The notes: a model not told the origin generated them from the sequence alone. A DNA stretch of 13,065 nucleotides from CAYVOX01 sp964453035 (GCA_964453035.1 CAYVOX010000093.1:1-13065); one strand, 5' to 3'; positions 1 through 7,555 are shown, counted from the first letter of the stretch. Numbers and translations: made by a program.

Positions 1-1412
1 CCATCATTATGTTGCTGCTCATGGAACGTCTTATTGTCTCCCGGCTGCTTAAACTCGGCTCCGAAGTCAACCAGATCAGCGTGAGCGGCGATCCTTCAGC
101 GCGGGTGACAGTCAACCGACAGGATGAATTATCCAGGCTCAGCCTGAACATTAATTCACTGCTTGAGTCAGTGCAAAGCTCGGCCAAAGCCCAGGCGGAG
201 TCGTTACAGGCTCTCAGCCAGCTTGAACACAACCTCCGGGAACAGGTTAACCGCCTGGAGACCCTGCATCTCATTTCGCGTTCGTTTCTGCCCCAAAGTG
301 ACGTGCCGGTAACTATGACCGAAATTACCCGCCAATCGGTGGAGAAAATGGGTTTTGATTCAGCACTTTTGATGAGCGCGAAACCCCACCAGGCAATCCT
401 GGAAATCTTTGCTCAAAGCGGCGCCATTCAGTTTACACCGGAGGATGATACACTGCAACGCTTGATCTCAGAATTCTGGCGCACTGGCGAGTCAAGTTAT
501 GTTGTCATCAACCCTGGCAGAAGCCTCCCACAAAACTACAGGGCTGCAGCCATTCACCTGCTCTACGAATCCGAAAATGAGGTTTACTTGTTATGTGTAT
601 TGAGCAAGGAAACGCTTTACTTTTCGGAACAAAAGGAGTTCCTGCAGGCTTTTGTCAACCTGGCAGAAATAAAACTGCAGAGTGCTTTCCTTTACGAAGC
701 AGTTCGCAACGGACGCGAAACGCTTTCCGCGTTGTCACACCGCCTGGTGCAAATCCAGGAGGAGGAACGCCGCTGGATTGCCCAGGAATTACATGATGAG
801 ATTGGCCAGAGTCTCACCGGCCTCAAACTGACCATCGACTCCACCGCGCACCAATCTCTGGCGCAGGCAAAGGAAACACTCGTCCAGGCTCAGGCCATCG
901 TCAATGACTTAATCGGCCGCGTTCGCCAGATTTCACTGGACTTGCGTCCTGCCATGCTTGACGACCTGGGTTTGCTGCCCAGCCTGCTCTGGCTTTTTGA
1001 GCGTTACCAGCAGCAAACCGGTATTGAAATTGACTTCTCTCATCACAATATCGAAGGGCTGCGTTTCCCCTCTGAGCACGAGACCGCCGTTTATCGCGTC
1101 ATCCAGGAAGCACTCACCAATGCAGCCCGCCACGCCAAAACCGACCGCGTCTCCATACAAGTTTGGTCGGTTGACTCGACCATTAATGCGCGCATCGAGG
1201 ATCGCGGAGAAGGCTTTGACCTTCCGTCTGTGCTGAGTTCGCCTAAAACGCGCGGTCTGCTGGGTATCCGTGAACGCATAGCCTTCCTCAGGGGCAAGCT
1301 CACCATTGATACCAGCCCCGGGCAGGGCACCTGCCTGACGATTGAACTCCCCCTTACTGATTATCCTTCCATTGCGGAGCTGCCTTATGACCATCAAGAT
1401 TCTCCTGGTTGA
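1..1412 (+). CDS. NarL-family sensor histidine kinase, N-terminus missing (HAMP-GAF-HisKA_3-HATPase_c)
   Basis: This is the cytoplasmic part of a membrane sensor kinase that would phosphorylate the response regulator encoded just downstream. The reading frame is open to the left edge. The first Met (position 9) sits in what looks like the end of a transmembrane helix (IIMLLL), so the start and the sensor domain lie outside the window. Numbering from that Met, a HAMP domain fills about residues 1-58, with the typical 'DELSRLSLNINSLLE' end. A coiled coil spans about 60-95 and a GAF-like domain about 80-230. The HisKA_3 dimerisation box contains 'ELHDEIGQSLTGLK' with phospho-acceptor His262. The HATPase_c domain has the N box 'EALTNAARHA' (Asn371), the 'DRGEGF' box near 398-403, and a late 'RGLLGIRERI' glycine loop. 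All the catalytic boxes are intact. The stop codon overlaps the regulator gene by 26 bp, which points to translational coupling. The GAF ligand cannot be told from sequence. Confidence 0.93.
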   Translation, partial: IIMLLLMERLIVSRLLKLGSEVNQISVSGDPSARVTVNRQDELSRLSLNINSLLESVQSSAKAQAESLQALSQLEHNLREQVNRLETLHLISRSFLPQSDVPVTMTEITRQSVEKMGFDSALLMSAKPHQAILEIFAQSGAIQFTPEDDTLQRLISEFWRTGESSYVVINPGRSLPQNYRAAAIHLLYESENEVYLLCVLSKETLYFSEQKEFLQAFVNLAEIKLQSAFLYEAVRNGRETLSALSHRLVQIQEEERRWIAQELHDEIGQSLTGLKLTIDSTAHQSLAQAKETLVQAQAIVNDLIGRVRQISLDLRPAMLDDLGLLPSLLWLFERYQQQTGIEIDFSHHNIEGLRFPSEHETAVYRVIQEALTNAARHAKTDRVSIQVWSVDSTINARIEDRGEGFDLPSVLSSPKTRGLLGIRERIAFLRGKLTIDTSPGQGTCLTIELPLTDYPSIAELPYDHQDSPG

Positions 1413-2034
1413 CGACCACATCATTGTCCGCCAGGGATTGCGAAAACTATTAGAATCCCAGAAGAATTTCCTCATTGTGGCTGAAGCTGGTGACGGTGTT
1501 GAAGCCATCAAGCTGGTTGATTCCTTCCATCCGGATGTCACCGTGCTGGATATCATGATGCCCGGAATTGGCGGTCTTGAAGTTGCCCGCCAGGTGCAGG
1601 GTAAAACGCGCGTGGTGATCCTCTCGATGCATTCCAACGAAGCCTATGTGGTTGAAGCCATTCGCAATGGCGCGTTAGGATATGTGCTTAAAGACTCGCA
1701 GGCGAACGAATTGATCCAGGCGATTCAGGCTGCCTACGAGAACCGCTATTACCTCGGAACGCCCTTTTCGCAGCAATCGGTCAACTCCTACCTCGAGAAA
1801 GTACGTTCTAAGCAGCTTGATCCTTACGAAACCCTTACCCGCCGCGAGCGTGAAGTGTTAAAAATGACCGCAGAGGGTCTTACCGCTGCGGAAATTTCCG
1901 AAAAACTGGCCATCAGCCCGCGCACCGTAGAAGTACATCGCGCCAATGCGATGCACAAGTTAAGCCTTAAGTCGCACTCCGACCTGGTGCGCTATGCTGT
2001 TCGCCGGGGGCTTTTACCGCTCAGTGAAACATAA
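1387..2034 (+). CDS. LuxR/NarL-type response regulator (REC-HTH)
   Basis: This is a DNA-binding response regulator of 215 residues, a usual length for the NarL/DegU family. The receiver domain (about 1-118) shows the acidic pair Asp9/Asp10, the phospho-acceptor Asp55 in 'VTVLDIMMPG', Ser80 and Lys102. The C-terminal LuxR-type helix-turn-helix (about 146-207) has the signature 'LTRREREVLKMTAEGLTAAE' followed by 'ISPRTVEVHRANAMHKL'. I chose the ATG at 1387 because the protein then begins 'MTIKILLVDDH', the normal REC start, and a GGAG ribosome site lies 7 bp upstream (1376-1379). An upstream in-frame Met at 1342 would add an unneeded leader inside the kinase gene. The gene overlaps the end of the kinase gene, so the two are a cognate pair. 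Target genes are unknown. The pilin-like cluster 137 bp downstream is the nearest candidate. Confidence 0.95.
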   Translation: MTIKILLVDDHIIVRQGLRKLLESQKNFLIVAEAGDGVEAIKLVDSFHPDVTVLDIMMPGIGGLEVARQVQGKTRVVILSMHSNEAYVVEAIRNGALGYVLKDSQANELIQAIQAAYENRYYLGTPFSQQSVNSYLEKVRSKQLDPYETLTRREREVLKMTAEGLTAAEISEKLAISPRTVEVHRANAMHKLSLKSHSDLVRYAVRRGLLPLSET

Positions 2035-2064
2035 CTTACCAAGTATTTACCGAAATCTAACTTA

Positions 2065-2080
2065 ATAATTACGTAGTTAT
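2065..2080. promoter_or_regulatory. 16-bp near-perfect palindrome, candidate regulator site
   Basis: The sequence ATAATTACGTAGTTAT pairs at 7 of its 8 half-site positions around a central TACGTA. It lies 30 bp upstream of the putative -10 box and about 90 bp upstream of the first pseudopilin gene. LuxR/NarL-type regulators generally bind short A+T-rich dyads as dimers, so the regulator encoded just upstream is the natural candidate. That link is inference; the site could also be a chance A+T-rich dyad. Confidence 0.3.
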
Positions 2081-2081
2081 A

Positions 2082-2100
2082 CGAATTCCACGGCAATTCG
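2082..2100. repeat. Inverted repeat CGAATT-N7-AATTCG
   Basis: Two perfect 6-bp arms (2082-2087 and 2095-2100) flank a 7-base spacer just upstream of the TATGAT hexamer at 2109. It could be an operator placed over the -35 region or a small hairpin. Arms this short in A+T-rich DNA can arise by chance. Confidence 0.25.
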
Positions 2101-2171
2101 AACTCAGGTATGATGAGAGCGAGGGAGATCTACCTGTCTTCTGTATTTATGTTTAATTCAAGGAGTCGGCC

Positions 2172-3389
2172 ATGGCATTATCACCTTTAAATCCCAAAAG
2201 ACACCAGCGAGCTCAGGCACAGGGCATGGTTGAATTTGCGCTGGCATTACCGGTATTTCTGCTGCTCGTTTTGGGAGTAATAGAGTTTGGCCGGCTTCTG
2301 ATGACCTATTCTGCTATCTACACGGCCAGCCGCGAGGCTGCCCGTTATGGCGCTGCCGTCGGCCTTTCCGAAAGAGGCATGCCGTATTACCAGGATTGCG
2401 TCGGGATTCAGGAGGCTGCCGTAAGGGTTGGCTTTCTGGGCGGCGTGACCTCCGGTAACGTCACCATCAATTACTACAAAGGTGAAGAAGACCCCACCAC
2501 CTGGCAGGCCGATCAATGCCCTGACACAATGGAGCTTGGCGACCGGATTGCGGTGCGCGTTCAGGGCAACTACCAGCCTATCGTTCCCCTTGTAAACCTG
2601 CCCTCTTTCCCCATTGTTTCCATCTCATCCCGCACCCTCATCCAGGGCGTTGATATCTTTGGCACGCCTGGTCCAACCATCACGCCCAGGGTTGGCGCAG
2701 CTACGCCCACCATCACCAAAACCAATACCGCCACCTTTACCCCCACTTCGACCATCACCAACACCCCCACTATAACCTATACGCCCACCTTCACGCATAC
2801 CCCCATCACGCCCACCACTACCGATTACGCCGAGCAGACCGCAATGGCCCAAACGCAGATTGCCGGTAACCTCACCTCTACCGCAGCGGTAGCTACGGCC
2901 AACGCCTGGGCTACCCAGTTTGCGCAGACAAAAACCGCCGAGTGGCACCTTACGCAAACCGCGGGCATCAGCCAGACCCTTGAGGCACAACAAACTGCCA
3001 CCGCCTGGTCTTTGACGAAAACAGCGGAAGCGGATTGCACCTATATCGTTGCCGGCCAGGCAGGCTCCGATAAAACGAAGTATTCGTTCTCGGTTACCAA
3101 TACCAGCACGCTGGCAAACCCCAGAAACGTCTCCATTAAGAGTATCACGATTTCCTGGAATTCGAACGATACGCTCAACGAGGTGTTGTTTGATACGCGC
3201 ATCTGGAGCGTCAGGCAAACCGGTCCCACTACGCTCACCATCACAACGTTTGATGCAGGCGCTGACCTGACCCTCACCGCCACTGAAAAGAAGACCATCA
3301 CCTTTGTGTTCAGCGGTAATAATGCCAAAGTCCAGCTAGTACAGGTGCAATTTGATAACCTGCCATGTCCCGCCATTTCTCCTTATTGA
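2172..3389 (+). CDS. TadE-like pseudopilin with Thr/Pro stalk, TA-rich repeats and C-terminal beta domain
   Basis: This is a membrane-anchored protein of the TadE/TadG family, which supplies minor pseudopilins to Tad (Flp) pilus systems. The N-terminus is the classical TadE module: a basic leader (residues 1-15), 'QGMVEFALALPVFLLLVLG' with the conserved Glu ahead of a single hydrophobic helix (about 18-40), then 'SREAARYGAA'. A globular part reaches about residue 163. From about 164 to 217 it becomes a Thr/Pro tract of TPT-type units. From about 218 to 287 come repeats built around 'QTA/KTA' that are probably helical. A distal domain (about 288-405) is rich in beta-forming Thr/Val/Ser and has Cys near both ends. 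Ordinary TadE proteins are about 130-200 residues, so roughly half of this 405-residue protein is an added stalk and tip. AGGAG at 2161-2165 supports the start. It is the first gene of a four-gene cluster, with only 7 bp before the next start. Confidence 0.85.
   Translation: MALSPLNPKRHQRAQAQGMVEFALALPVFLLLVLGVIEFGRLLMTYSAIYTASREAARYGAAVGLSERGMPYYQDCVGIQEAAVRVGFLGGVTSGNVTINYYKGEEDPTTWQADQCPDTMELGDRIAVRVQGNYQPIVPLVNLPSFPIVSISSRTLIQGVDIFGTPGPTITPRVGAATPTITKTNTATFTPTSTITNTPTITYTPTFTHTPITPTTTDYAEQTAMAQTQIAGNLTSTAAVATANAWATQFAQTKTAEWHLTQTAGISQTLEAQQTATAWSLTKTAEADCTYIVAGQAGSDKTKYSFSVTNTSTLANPRNVSIKSITISWNSNDTLNEVLFDTRIWSVRQTGPTTLTITTFDAGADLTLTATEKKTITFVFSGNNAKVQLVQVQFDNLPCPAISPY
2661..3032 (+). repeat. 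Low-complexity coding repeats: Thr/Pro tract followed by TA-rich units
   Basis: Degenerate ACC/ACG/CCC codon repeats encode TPT-type units up to about 2822. From about 2823 to 3032 the units change to 'TA' dipeptides spaced about every 7-11 residues (QTAMAQT, STAAVATA, KTAEWHL, QTAGISQ, QTATAWSL, KTAEA). The repeats are imperfect at DNA level. In the family context they look like an extended surface spacer. Similar TPT/TA tracts are, to my knowledge, frequent in secreted proteins of Anaerolineae. Confidence 0.7.
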
Positions 3390-3396
3390 GGTCATC

Positions 3397-5687
3397 ATGA
3401 TTATTCATCGTTACAAATTCATTTTTATTATTGCCATCCTGATATGCTCCTCTTACGTCAGCCCCCTGGTTCAGGTTTCAGCGGTTGTGCCAACCGCTAC
3501 TTTTGGCTACACTATTCAGAAACTAACTGGCTCTTCGTATTGGAAACAAATAACAGCCGGTCAAACCTATTTGGATAATCAGGATGATGGGTTTACTGGA
3601 GCTATAGCCCTACCATTTACATTCAAATATTTTGAGCATTCTCCATCTGCTTTTTTCATTTGTGCCAATGGTTTTATTTCGTTGGACCCGGCATTTTCTG
3701 ATTGCGAATATGCCAATGAGCATATTCCATTGGATGTGCAGCCCAACGACATGATTGCCGCCTTCTGGGATGACCTGGTTATTGGCGGCACCGCCAATGA
3801 TGGAATCGTCAAGGTTCAACATTTCACTGCTGAACCCATTCCCTACACGGTGATTGAGTGGCATGAGGTTAGCTATCTGGGAACTTCGGACCTGCTCACC
3901 TTTCAAATCGTGCTTTACAGCAATGGCAACATTGACCTCAACTATAAAACCGTTCAGGGAGACGCCACACAGAGCACGGTTGGCATAGAAGATCGCGATG
4001 GTGTGGATGGAATCGAAGCCCTTTATAAAGGGGTTGGTTTTGCTGGAGCGATCGTCCCCGATCTGACCCTGCGATTCACTTACCCAACAACTTCCGAGCA
4101 CCGTGTCAAGGCGATGCCCCTGTTCCAATCCGGCCTTGTTTCAGTGAAGACAGATACTCGTTATGTAGATTTTTCCATTGAAGTTGTGAATACTGGCACT
4201 GTGGCGGACACCTACACCATTTCCAGTCAGTTAAATGCCGGTGAGAATTGGGCTCTGACGTTTTTAAACACGGACAAAACCACGCTCATCAGCAACACAG
4301 GTGTTATTCAAGCCGGCGATTCCGGTCAAATTATTGCCAGGCTTACAGCCCCGGCCGGCACACTAAATGTGGGTCAGTACAGTAAACAATATATCATCTT
4401 TACCTCTACCGATACCACTAAATCCAGTCGAGTCCTTGTTCTGGGAGCTATTCCCTCGTCCTTTGTTCAAATGTTTTCTGACTATGAACAAAAAATTAAC
4501 CTGGATGTGGTGACTCAATCCGACCACTTTGCTAAGCTCGCTTCCAATTCTTATGATCATGCTAAAAGCCTGGCTGTTTCCCAGATTTATCCGAATGATT
4601 TTTGGTATCTGACCGCGTGGAGACAGGAAAACAACATCAAGTTTATTCGTGCCCATGCCACCTCAGATATTCCCCCGGTAGTTTCATCACTGACAAATAA
4701 CACCAGTTTAAGCCCGGTGGTCCGGGATACAGATCCTGCTGTAGACGTTACTCAGTATTCTCATTCTGTTGCCGGGGTAACTTTTATTCGAGATGAGGAA
4801 TCCACTACGGATGGTAAACATCGATACAACGTGTTGTTCTCAAGAATTGGAGATGGCGGTTCGCTACTAACGCCAACACCATTAAATCTGACCCAGAACA
4901 ACCTGTGGTGGGATGGTATAACCTCTGGTGTGCCTTATTATTACGAACCTCATATTACGTCCATTGAGAATCGGTATGTTCTATCCTGGGTCACTAATTT
5001 CGTCGATGAAGAAACCACAAATTCATACGCTCAAATCACGATCGCTGCCTATGATGAGAACGGCGCACAGGTTACAGCACCTTATTCTGTGGTTGAATCC
5101 TCGGCAGCAATCGCTTATTTTTCCCCGCAAATCGCCCGTTTTGATGACTCTAAAATCTTTCTGACCTACTTTTCGCATGAACCTGAGGCGGTTGGCGATA
5201 AATATAAGCTCTGGCTGAAAATTCTTGATGGAAACGGTCGTAATCCATCCGCTGCTAAACTCATAGACGCAACCCATGGCGATNNNNNNNNNNTAAAATT
5301 GGTGACAAGATGTTCATGGCCTGGTCCAATAACCTCACTGACCGGATAAGCCATGTGTTTATCAATAGTGATGGTACCTTATCAACGGCGATTCAGGATT
5401 TAGAATCACCAGATGGGCGTAGAATGGATACAGTATCCGTAACTTATGCTTACCCACCCAATAATACTAACCCTGGTGCCATCCTCACCTGGGAGAATCC
5501 GCAGGCGGACCGCTTGTATTATGCGATGATTAATCCCGCAGGATATGTAACCCCTCCAATGATTTTCCGCGAAGCCCAGGGGTTTGGAGAAATGCGCGTG
5601 GTGCGCTCAGGTGCGGCTGGCGCCAGTATTGCCCCGCTGCCATTTCCACTCATGTGGTATTTGGAACTTCCGTTTATTCAAAAATAG
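3397..5687 (+). CDS. Large secreted beta-rich protein (nidogen-like N-terminal region, propeller-like repeats), interrupted by assembly gap
   Basis: I do not recognise a named family. The start at 3397 gives a clear Sec signal peptide (basic 'HRYK', hydrophobic core, likely cleavage after VQVSA near residue 29). GAGG at 3388-3391 overlaps the previous stop. Residues about 35-220 resemble the 'GF..L.F.F.YF ... NGFISL ... MIAAFWDDL ... GIED' pattern of nidogen-like secreted modules. Residues about 255-345 look like an immunoglobulin-fold NEW3/CARDB-type domain ('VVNTGTVADTYTIS'). From about 385 onward, repeated strands of the type 'NRYVLSWV...AAYDENG', 'KIFLTYF...ILDGNG' and 'KMFMAWS...FINSDG' suggest beta-propeller blades. 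Ten Ns (5284-5293) break the gene. The pre-gap frame stops at 5349, while the frame with matching repeats resumes at 5295 and stops at 5687, so I read one gene. It is visibly A+T-richer than its neighbours. Lying between two TadE-like genes, it may be a surface adhesin or ligand-binding partner. Confidence 0.7.
5284..5293. other. Assembly gap (10 Ns)
   Basis: Ten undetermined bases lie inside the secreted-protein gene. For the reading frame on the left (GAT at 5281-5283) to join the one on the right (AAA at 5295), the true missing length must be 2 modulo 3, so 10 cannot be the real size. The number of missing residues is unknown. Confidence 0.95.
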
Positions 5688-5701
5688 GAAAGGGTGGCAT
5701 C

Positions 5702-6142
5702 ATGAAATCCCTGAGAAAACGGAGCGAAAAAGGACAAAGCCTGGTTGAGCTGGCAGTTGGCTTGCTGCTGATTGTTCTCATCCTGGCTGGCATTATTGAT
5801 ATTGGACGCATCCTCTTCTACTACATCACCATGCGGGATGCTGCCCAGGAAGGTGCTGTGTACGGCGCGGTTTACCCCACGCACTGCGCTCAAATTGTTG
5901 AGCGCTCTCTCAATGCCATGGGAGACCGCAACAACGTGGATGTTTTCATCATGATTGATGGTATCGGATGCGGCAGCGCCTCAACCGCGCAGGCCTGCTC
6001 CGGCAAAGAAATTAAAGTCACCGTAATTAAACCCGACTTTCCGCTCACAATGCCGCTCATCGGGGCCGTCGTCGGATCGCAAACCATTTATCTCAAAGCG
6101 GAGATCAGTGGGACGATTCTACGTCCAGCCTGTAGTCCATAA
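5702..6142 (+). CDS. TadE-like minor pseudopilin
   Basis: This 146-residue protein has the usual TadE length and build. It has a basic leader 'MKSLRKRSEKG', then 'QSLVELAVGLLLIVLILAG' with Glu at +5 after the Gly (the prepilin-type pattern) and one hydrophobic helix (about 12-36). 'IGRILFYYITMRDAAQEGAV' follows, and then a small extracytoplasmic domain (about 55-146) with five Cys, which could form disulphides. I chose the ATG at 5702 because the basic leader begins there and a purine-rich GGAAAGGG site precedes it. An upstream in-frame Met (5654) would overlap the previous gene and add an unlikely leader. It starts 14 bp after the secreted-protein stop and ends 12 bp before the TadG-like gene, so it is co-transcribed with both. 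Whether a prepilin peptidase processes it cannot be judged from this window. Confidence 0.88.
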   Translation: MKSLRKRSEKGQSLVELAVGLLLIVLILAGIIDIGRILFYYITMRDAAQEGAVYGAVYPTHCAQIVERSLNAMGDRNNVDVFIMIDGIGCGSASTAQACSGKEIKVTVIKPDFPLTMPLIGAVVGSQTIYLKAEISGTILRPACSP

Positions 6143-6154
6143 GGGGAGGTAGTT

Positions 6155-7465
6155 ATGAAACACAATCGAGTACATGAAAAAGGCCAGGTGCTGGTGATCC
6201 TGGTCGTTGCCCTGGTCGCCTTGCTTGGCTTCACGTCTCTGGCCATTGACCTGGGCATGGTTTACTCCGACCGGCGCTATGCCCAGAATGTTGCCGATGC
6301 CGCCGCCATCGCCGGGGCGCAGGCCGCTGCTCAAACCATCGAAGGCCTGAACATCGTCAATTACCAGTGGAACTGTGGCGTGGTTAATGCCAACACCGGC
6401 GCTGGCTACACCGCGGCCATCAATCGGGCAGCCGTGAACGATTTCACCATCACGTCTGATGCCAGCCTGGGAACAGCCGGTCATGACCACGGTGTAAATA
6501 TCGTCTGCGACCAGGCCGGTAGATTCCTCGATATAAACGTGATGCTTTCCCGGGTTACCACAACTTCCTTTGTGCATTTGTTTAACGGGGGGCAGATGCG
6601 CAACACGGTGACTGCTATCACCAGAATTTTCCCGGGGATGCCAGCCGGCAACGGCGCAGCTATCGTTTCCCTGAGCAAACAATGCGGCAACAATATTGGC
6701 GGGGTGCTTTTTTCTGGCAATACCGAAGCCAACCTGATTAACGGCGGCATCTGGACCAATTCCTGCGTTGAAGCCAAATTGAACACAGATGTTAACATCA
6801 CCGGCGGGAGCGTAGACTATTATAAAGATTTCTCCGCCATTGGTTTTACCAGTCCAATTCCAATCCCCCACAACGATTATCATCCCCTGACGGATAATCC
6901 TCTCCCCTCGCCCGGTGGTAAGTGCGCTGATGCCGCGACAGACCCTTACAATGACCTGAAGAATTTCACTGGTCCTCTGACACATGGAAATTACGGCGAT
7001 TGGGATTTCAAAGGCAACGTCACGCTTGGACCGGGTTTGTATTGTGTAAGCGGAACGGTCACCATGAATTCGAACGTGAGCGTTTCTGGAACAGGTGTCA
7101 CCATTTACTACACGGGTGACTCCTTCACCATCAACGGCGGTATTGATACGGTTTTAGCTGCGCCAGATTCACCATCAAATCCGCCTGTCAATAACGCGGT
7201 CGAAGACCTCCTTCTTTATGTTCCTGTTGGGATCGTCGCTGACATAAAAATCAACGGCACTTCGGGCTCGTATTTTGGTGGCACCATTTACGCCCCCGAT
7301 AGCCTGGTTTTCATCGCTGGCACCGCCGATGAAGATAATTACATGGAGATGAACGTCTCTGTTATTGGCTACGATATTGACATGACCGGCACCTCATACC
7401 TCAATTTGTATTACGACAAAGATAAGGATTACCGGTTACCGGCATCTCTGGATGTCCAGAGATAA
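6155..7465 (+). CDS. TadG-like Tad-pilus-associated protein with beta-rich C-terminal half
   Basis: The N-terminus is the TadG-type Tad module: 'EKGQVLVILVVALVALLGF' (single membrane helix, about residues 10-32), then 'AIDLGMVYSDRRYAQNVADA' and 'AAIAGAQAA', which fits the family pattern AiDlG...rr.lQnaADAAALAgA closely. Residues about 60-160 form a first extracytoplasmic region. Residues about 160-420 are Gly/Asn/Thr-rich with strands such as 'GLYCVSGTVTMNSNVSVSG' and 'GSYFGGTIYAPDSLVFIAG'. This recalls the stacked-strand C-terminal domains of some pilus-tip and PilX-like proteins; no von Willebrand A motif, common in other TadG proteins, is seen. A strong GGGGAGG ribosome site (6143-6149) precedes the ATG. 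It is the last gene of the cluster, and a strong terminator follows within 10 bp. Role inferred: a structural or adhesive subunit of a Tad-like surface apparatus. Confidence 0.85.
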   Translation: MKHNRVHEKGQVLVILVVALVALLGFTSLAIDLGMVYSDRRYAQNVADAAAIAGAQAAAQTIEGLNIVNYQWNCGVVNANTGAGYTAAINRAAVNDFTITSDASLGTAGHDHGVNIVCDQAGRFLDINVMLSRVTTTSFVHLFNGGQMRNTVTAITRIFPGMPAGNGAAIVSLSKQCGNNIGGVLFSGNTEANLINGGIWTNSCVEAKLNTDVNITGGSVDYYKDFSAIGFTSPIPIPHNDYHPLTDNPLPSPGGKCADAATDPYNDLKNFTGPLTHGNYGDWDFKGNVTLGPGLYCVSGTVTMNSNVSVSGTGVTIYYTGDSFTINGGIDTVLAAPDSPSNPPVNNAVEDLLLYVPVGIVADIKINGTSGSYFGGTIYAPDSLVFIAGTADEDNYMEMNVSVIGYDIDMTGTSYLNLYYDKDKDYRLPASLDVQR

Positions 7466-7474
7466 TCGTAATCT

Positions 7475-7510
7475 ACTAAAAAAGAGCCGGTGTTCCGGCT
7501 CTTTTTTAGT
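7475..7510. terminator. Perfect bidirectional intrinsic terminator
   Basis: The left arm ACTAAAAAAGAGCCGG (7475-7490) and the right arm CCGGCTCTTTTTTAGT (7495-7510) pair perfectly over 16 bp around a TGTT loop. The right arm carries a six-T run on the plus strand and the left arm gives the same on the minus strand, so it can stop transcription from both sides. It lies 9 bp after the TadG-like stop and insulates guaB from the pseudopilin cluster. Confidence 0.93.
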
Positions 7511-7549
7511 TAAGGGCATTTTCACAACGGCGATTTTAACCAACTCCGT

Positions 7550-7555
7550 TATAAT
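7550..7555 (+). promoter_or_regulatory. Probable -10 box of guaB
   Basis: A consensus TATAAT lies 29 bp before the guaB ATG and downstream of the terminator. No good -35 hexamer is seen at 16-18 bp upstream; the best look-alike, TTCACA (7521-7526), is 23 bp away. The expected transcript would have a short leader of about 20-25 bases, too short for a riboswitch. Confidence 0.55.

Larger units (their letters stand above)
2035..2171. promoter_or_regulatory. A+T-rich intergenic region, likely promoter of the pseudopilin cluster
   Basis: This 137-bp gap separates the response regulator from the first pseudopilin gene and has no coding signal. It holds an A+T-rich stretch (about 2036-2082), a near-perfect palindrome (2065-2080), a second inverted repeat (2082-2100) and a TATGAT hexamer (2109-2114) that matches a sigma-70 -10 box at five of six bases. 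No convincing -35 box lies 16-18 bp upstream of it, which would fit an activator-dependent promoter. A strong AGGAG ribosome site (2161-2165) precedes the ATG at 2172. I saw no terminator hairpin after the regulator gene, so read-through from the two-component operon is possible. Confidence 0.45.

Noticed and set aside
933..1637. Minus-strand 234-codon open frame antisense to the kinase and regulator
   Set aside because: It crosses two well-supported plus-strand genes, has no family-like motifs and no ribosome site; it is a shadow frame.
2661..2830. CRISPR-like or tandem DNA repeat array
   Set aside because: The units are short degenerate codon repeats within an open pseudopilin frame, without constant repeats or spacers.
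2625..3218. Minus-strand 197-codon open frame rich in Gly/Arg/Asp
   Set aside because: It is the complement of the Thr/Pro and TA repeat codons; its composition is a by-product of that repeat.
6119..6985. Minus-strand 288-codon open frame antisense to the TadG-like gene
   Set aside because: The plus-strand frame has clear TadG motifs and a strong ribosome site; the antisense product is low-complexity Gly/Val-rich with no recognisable domain.
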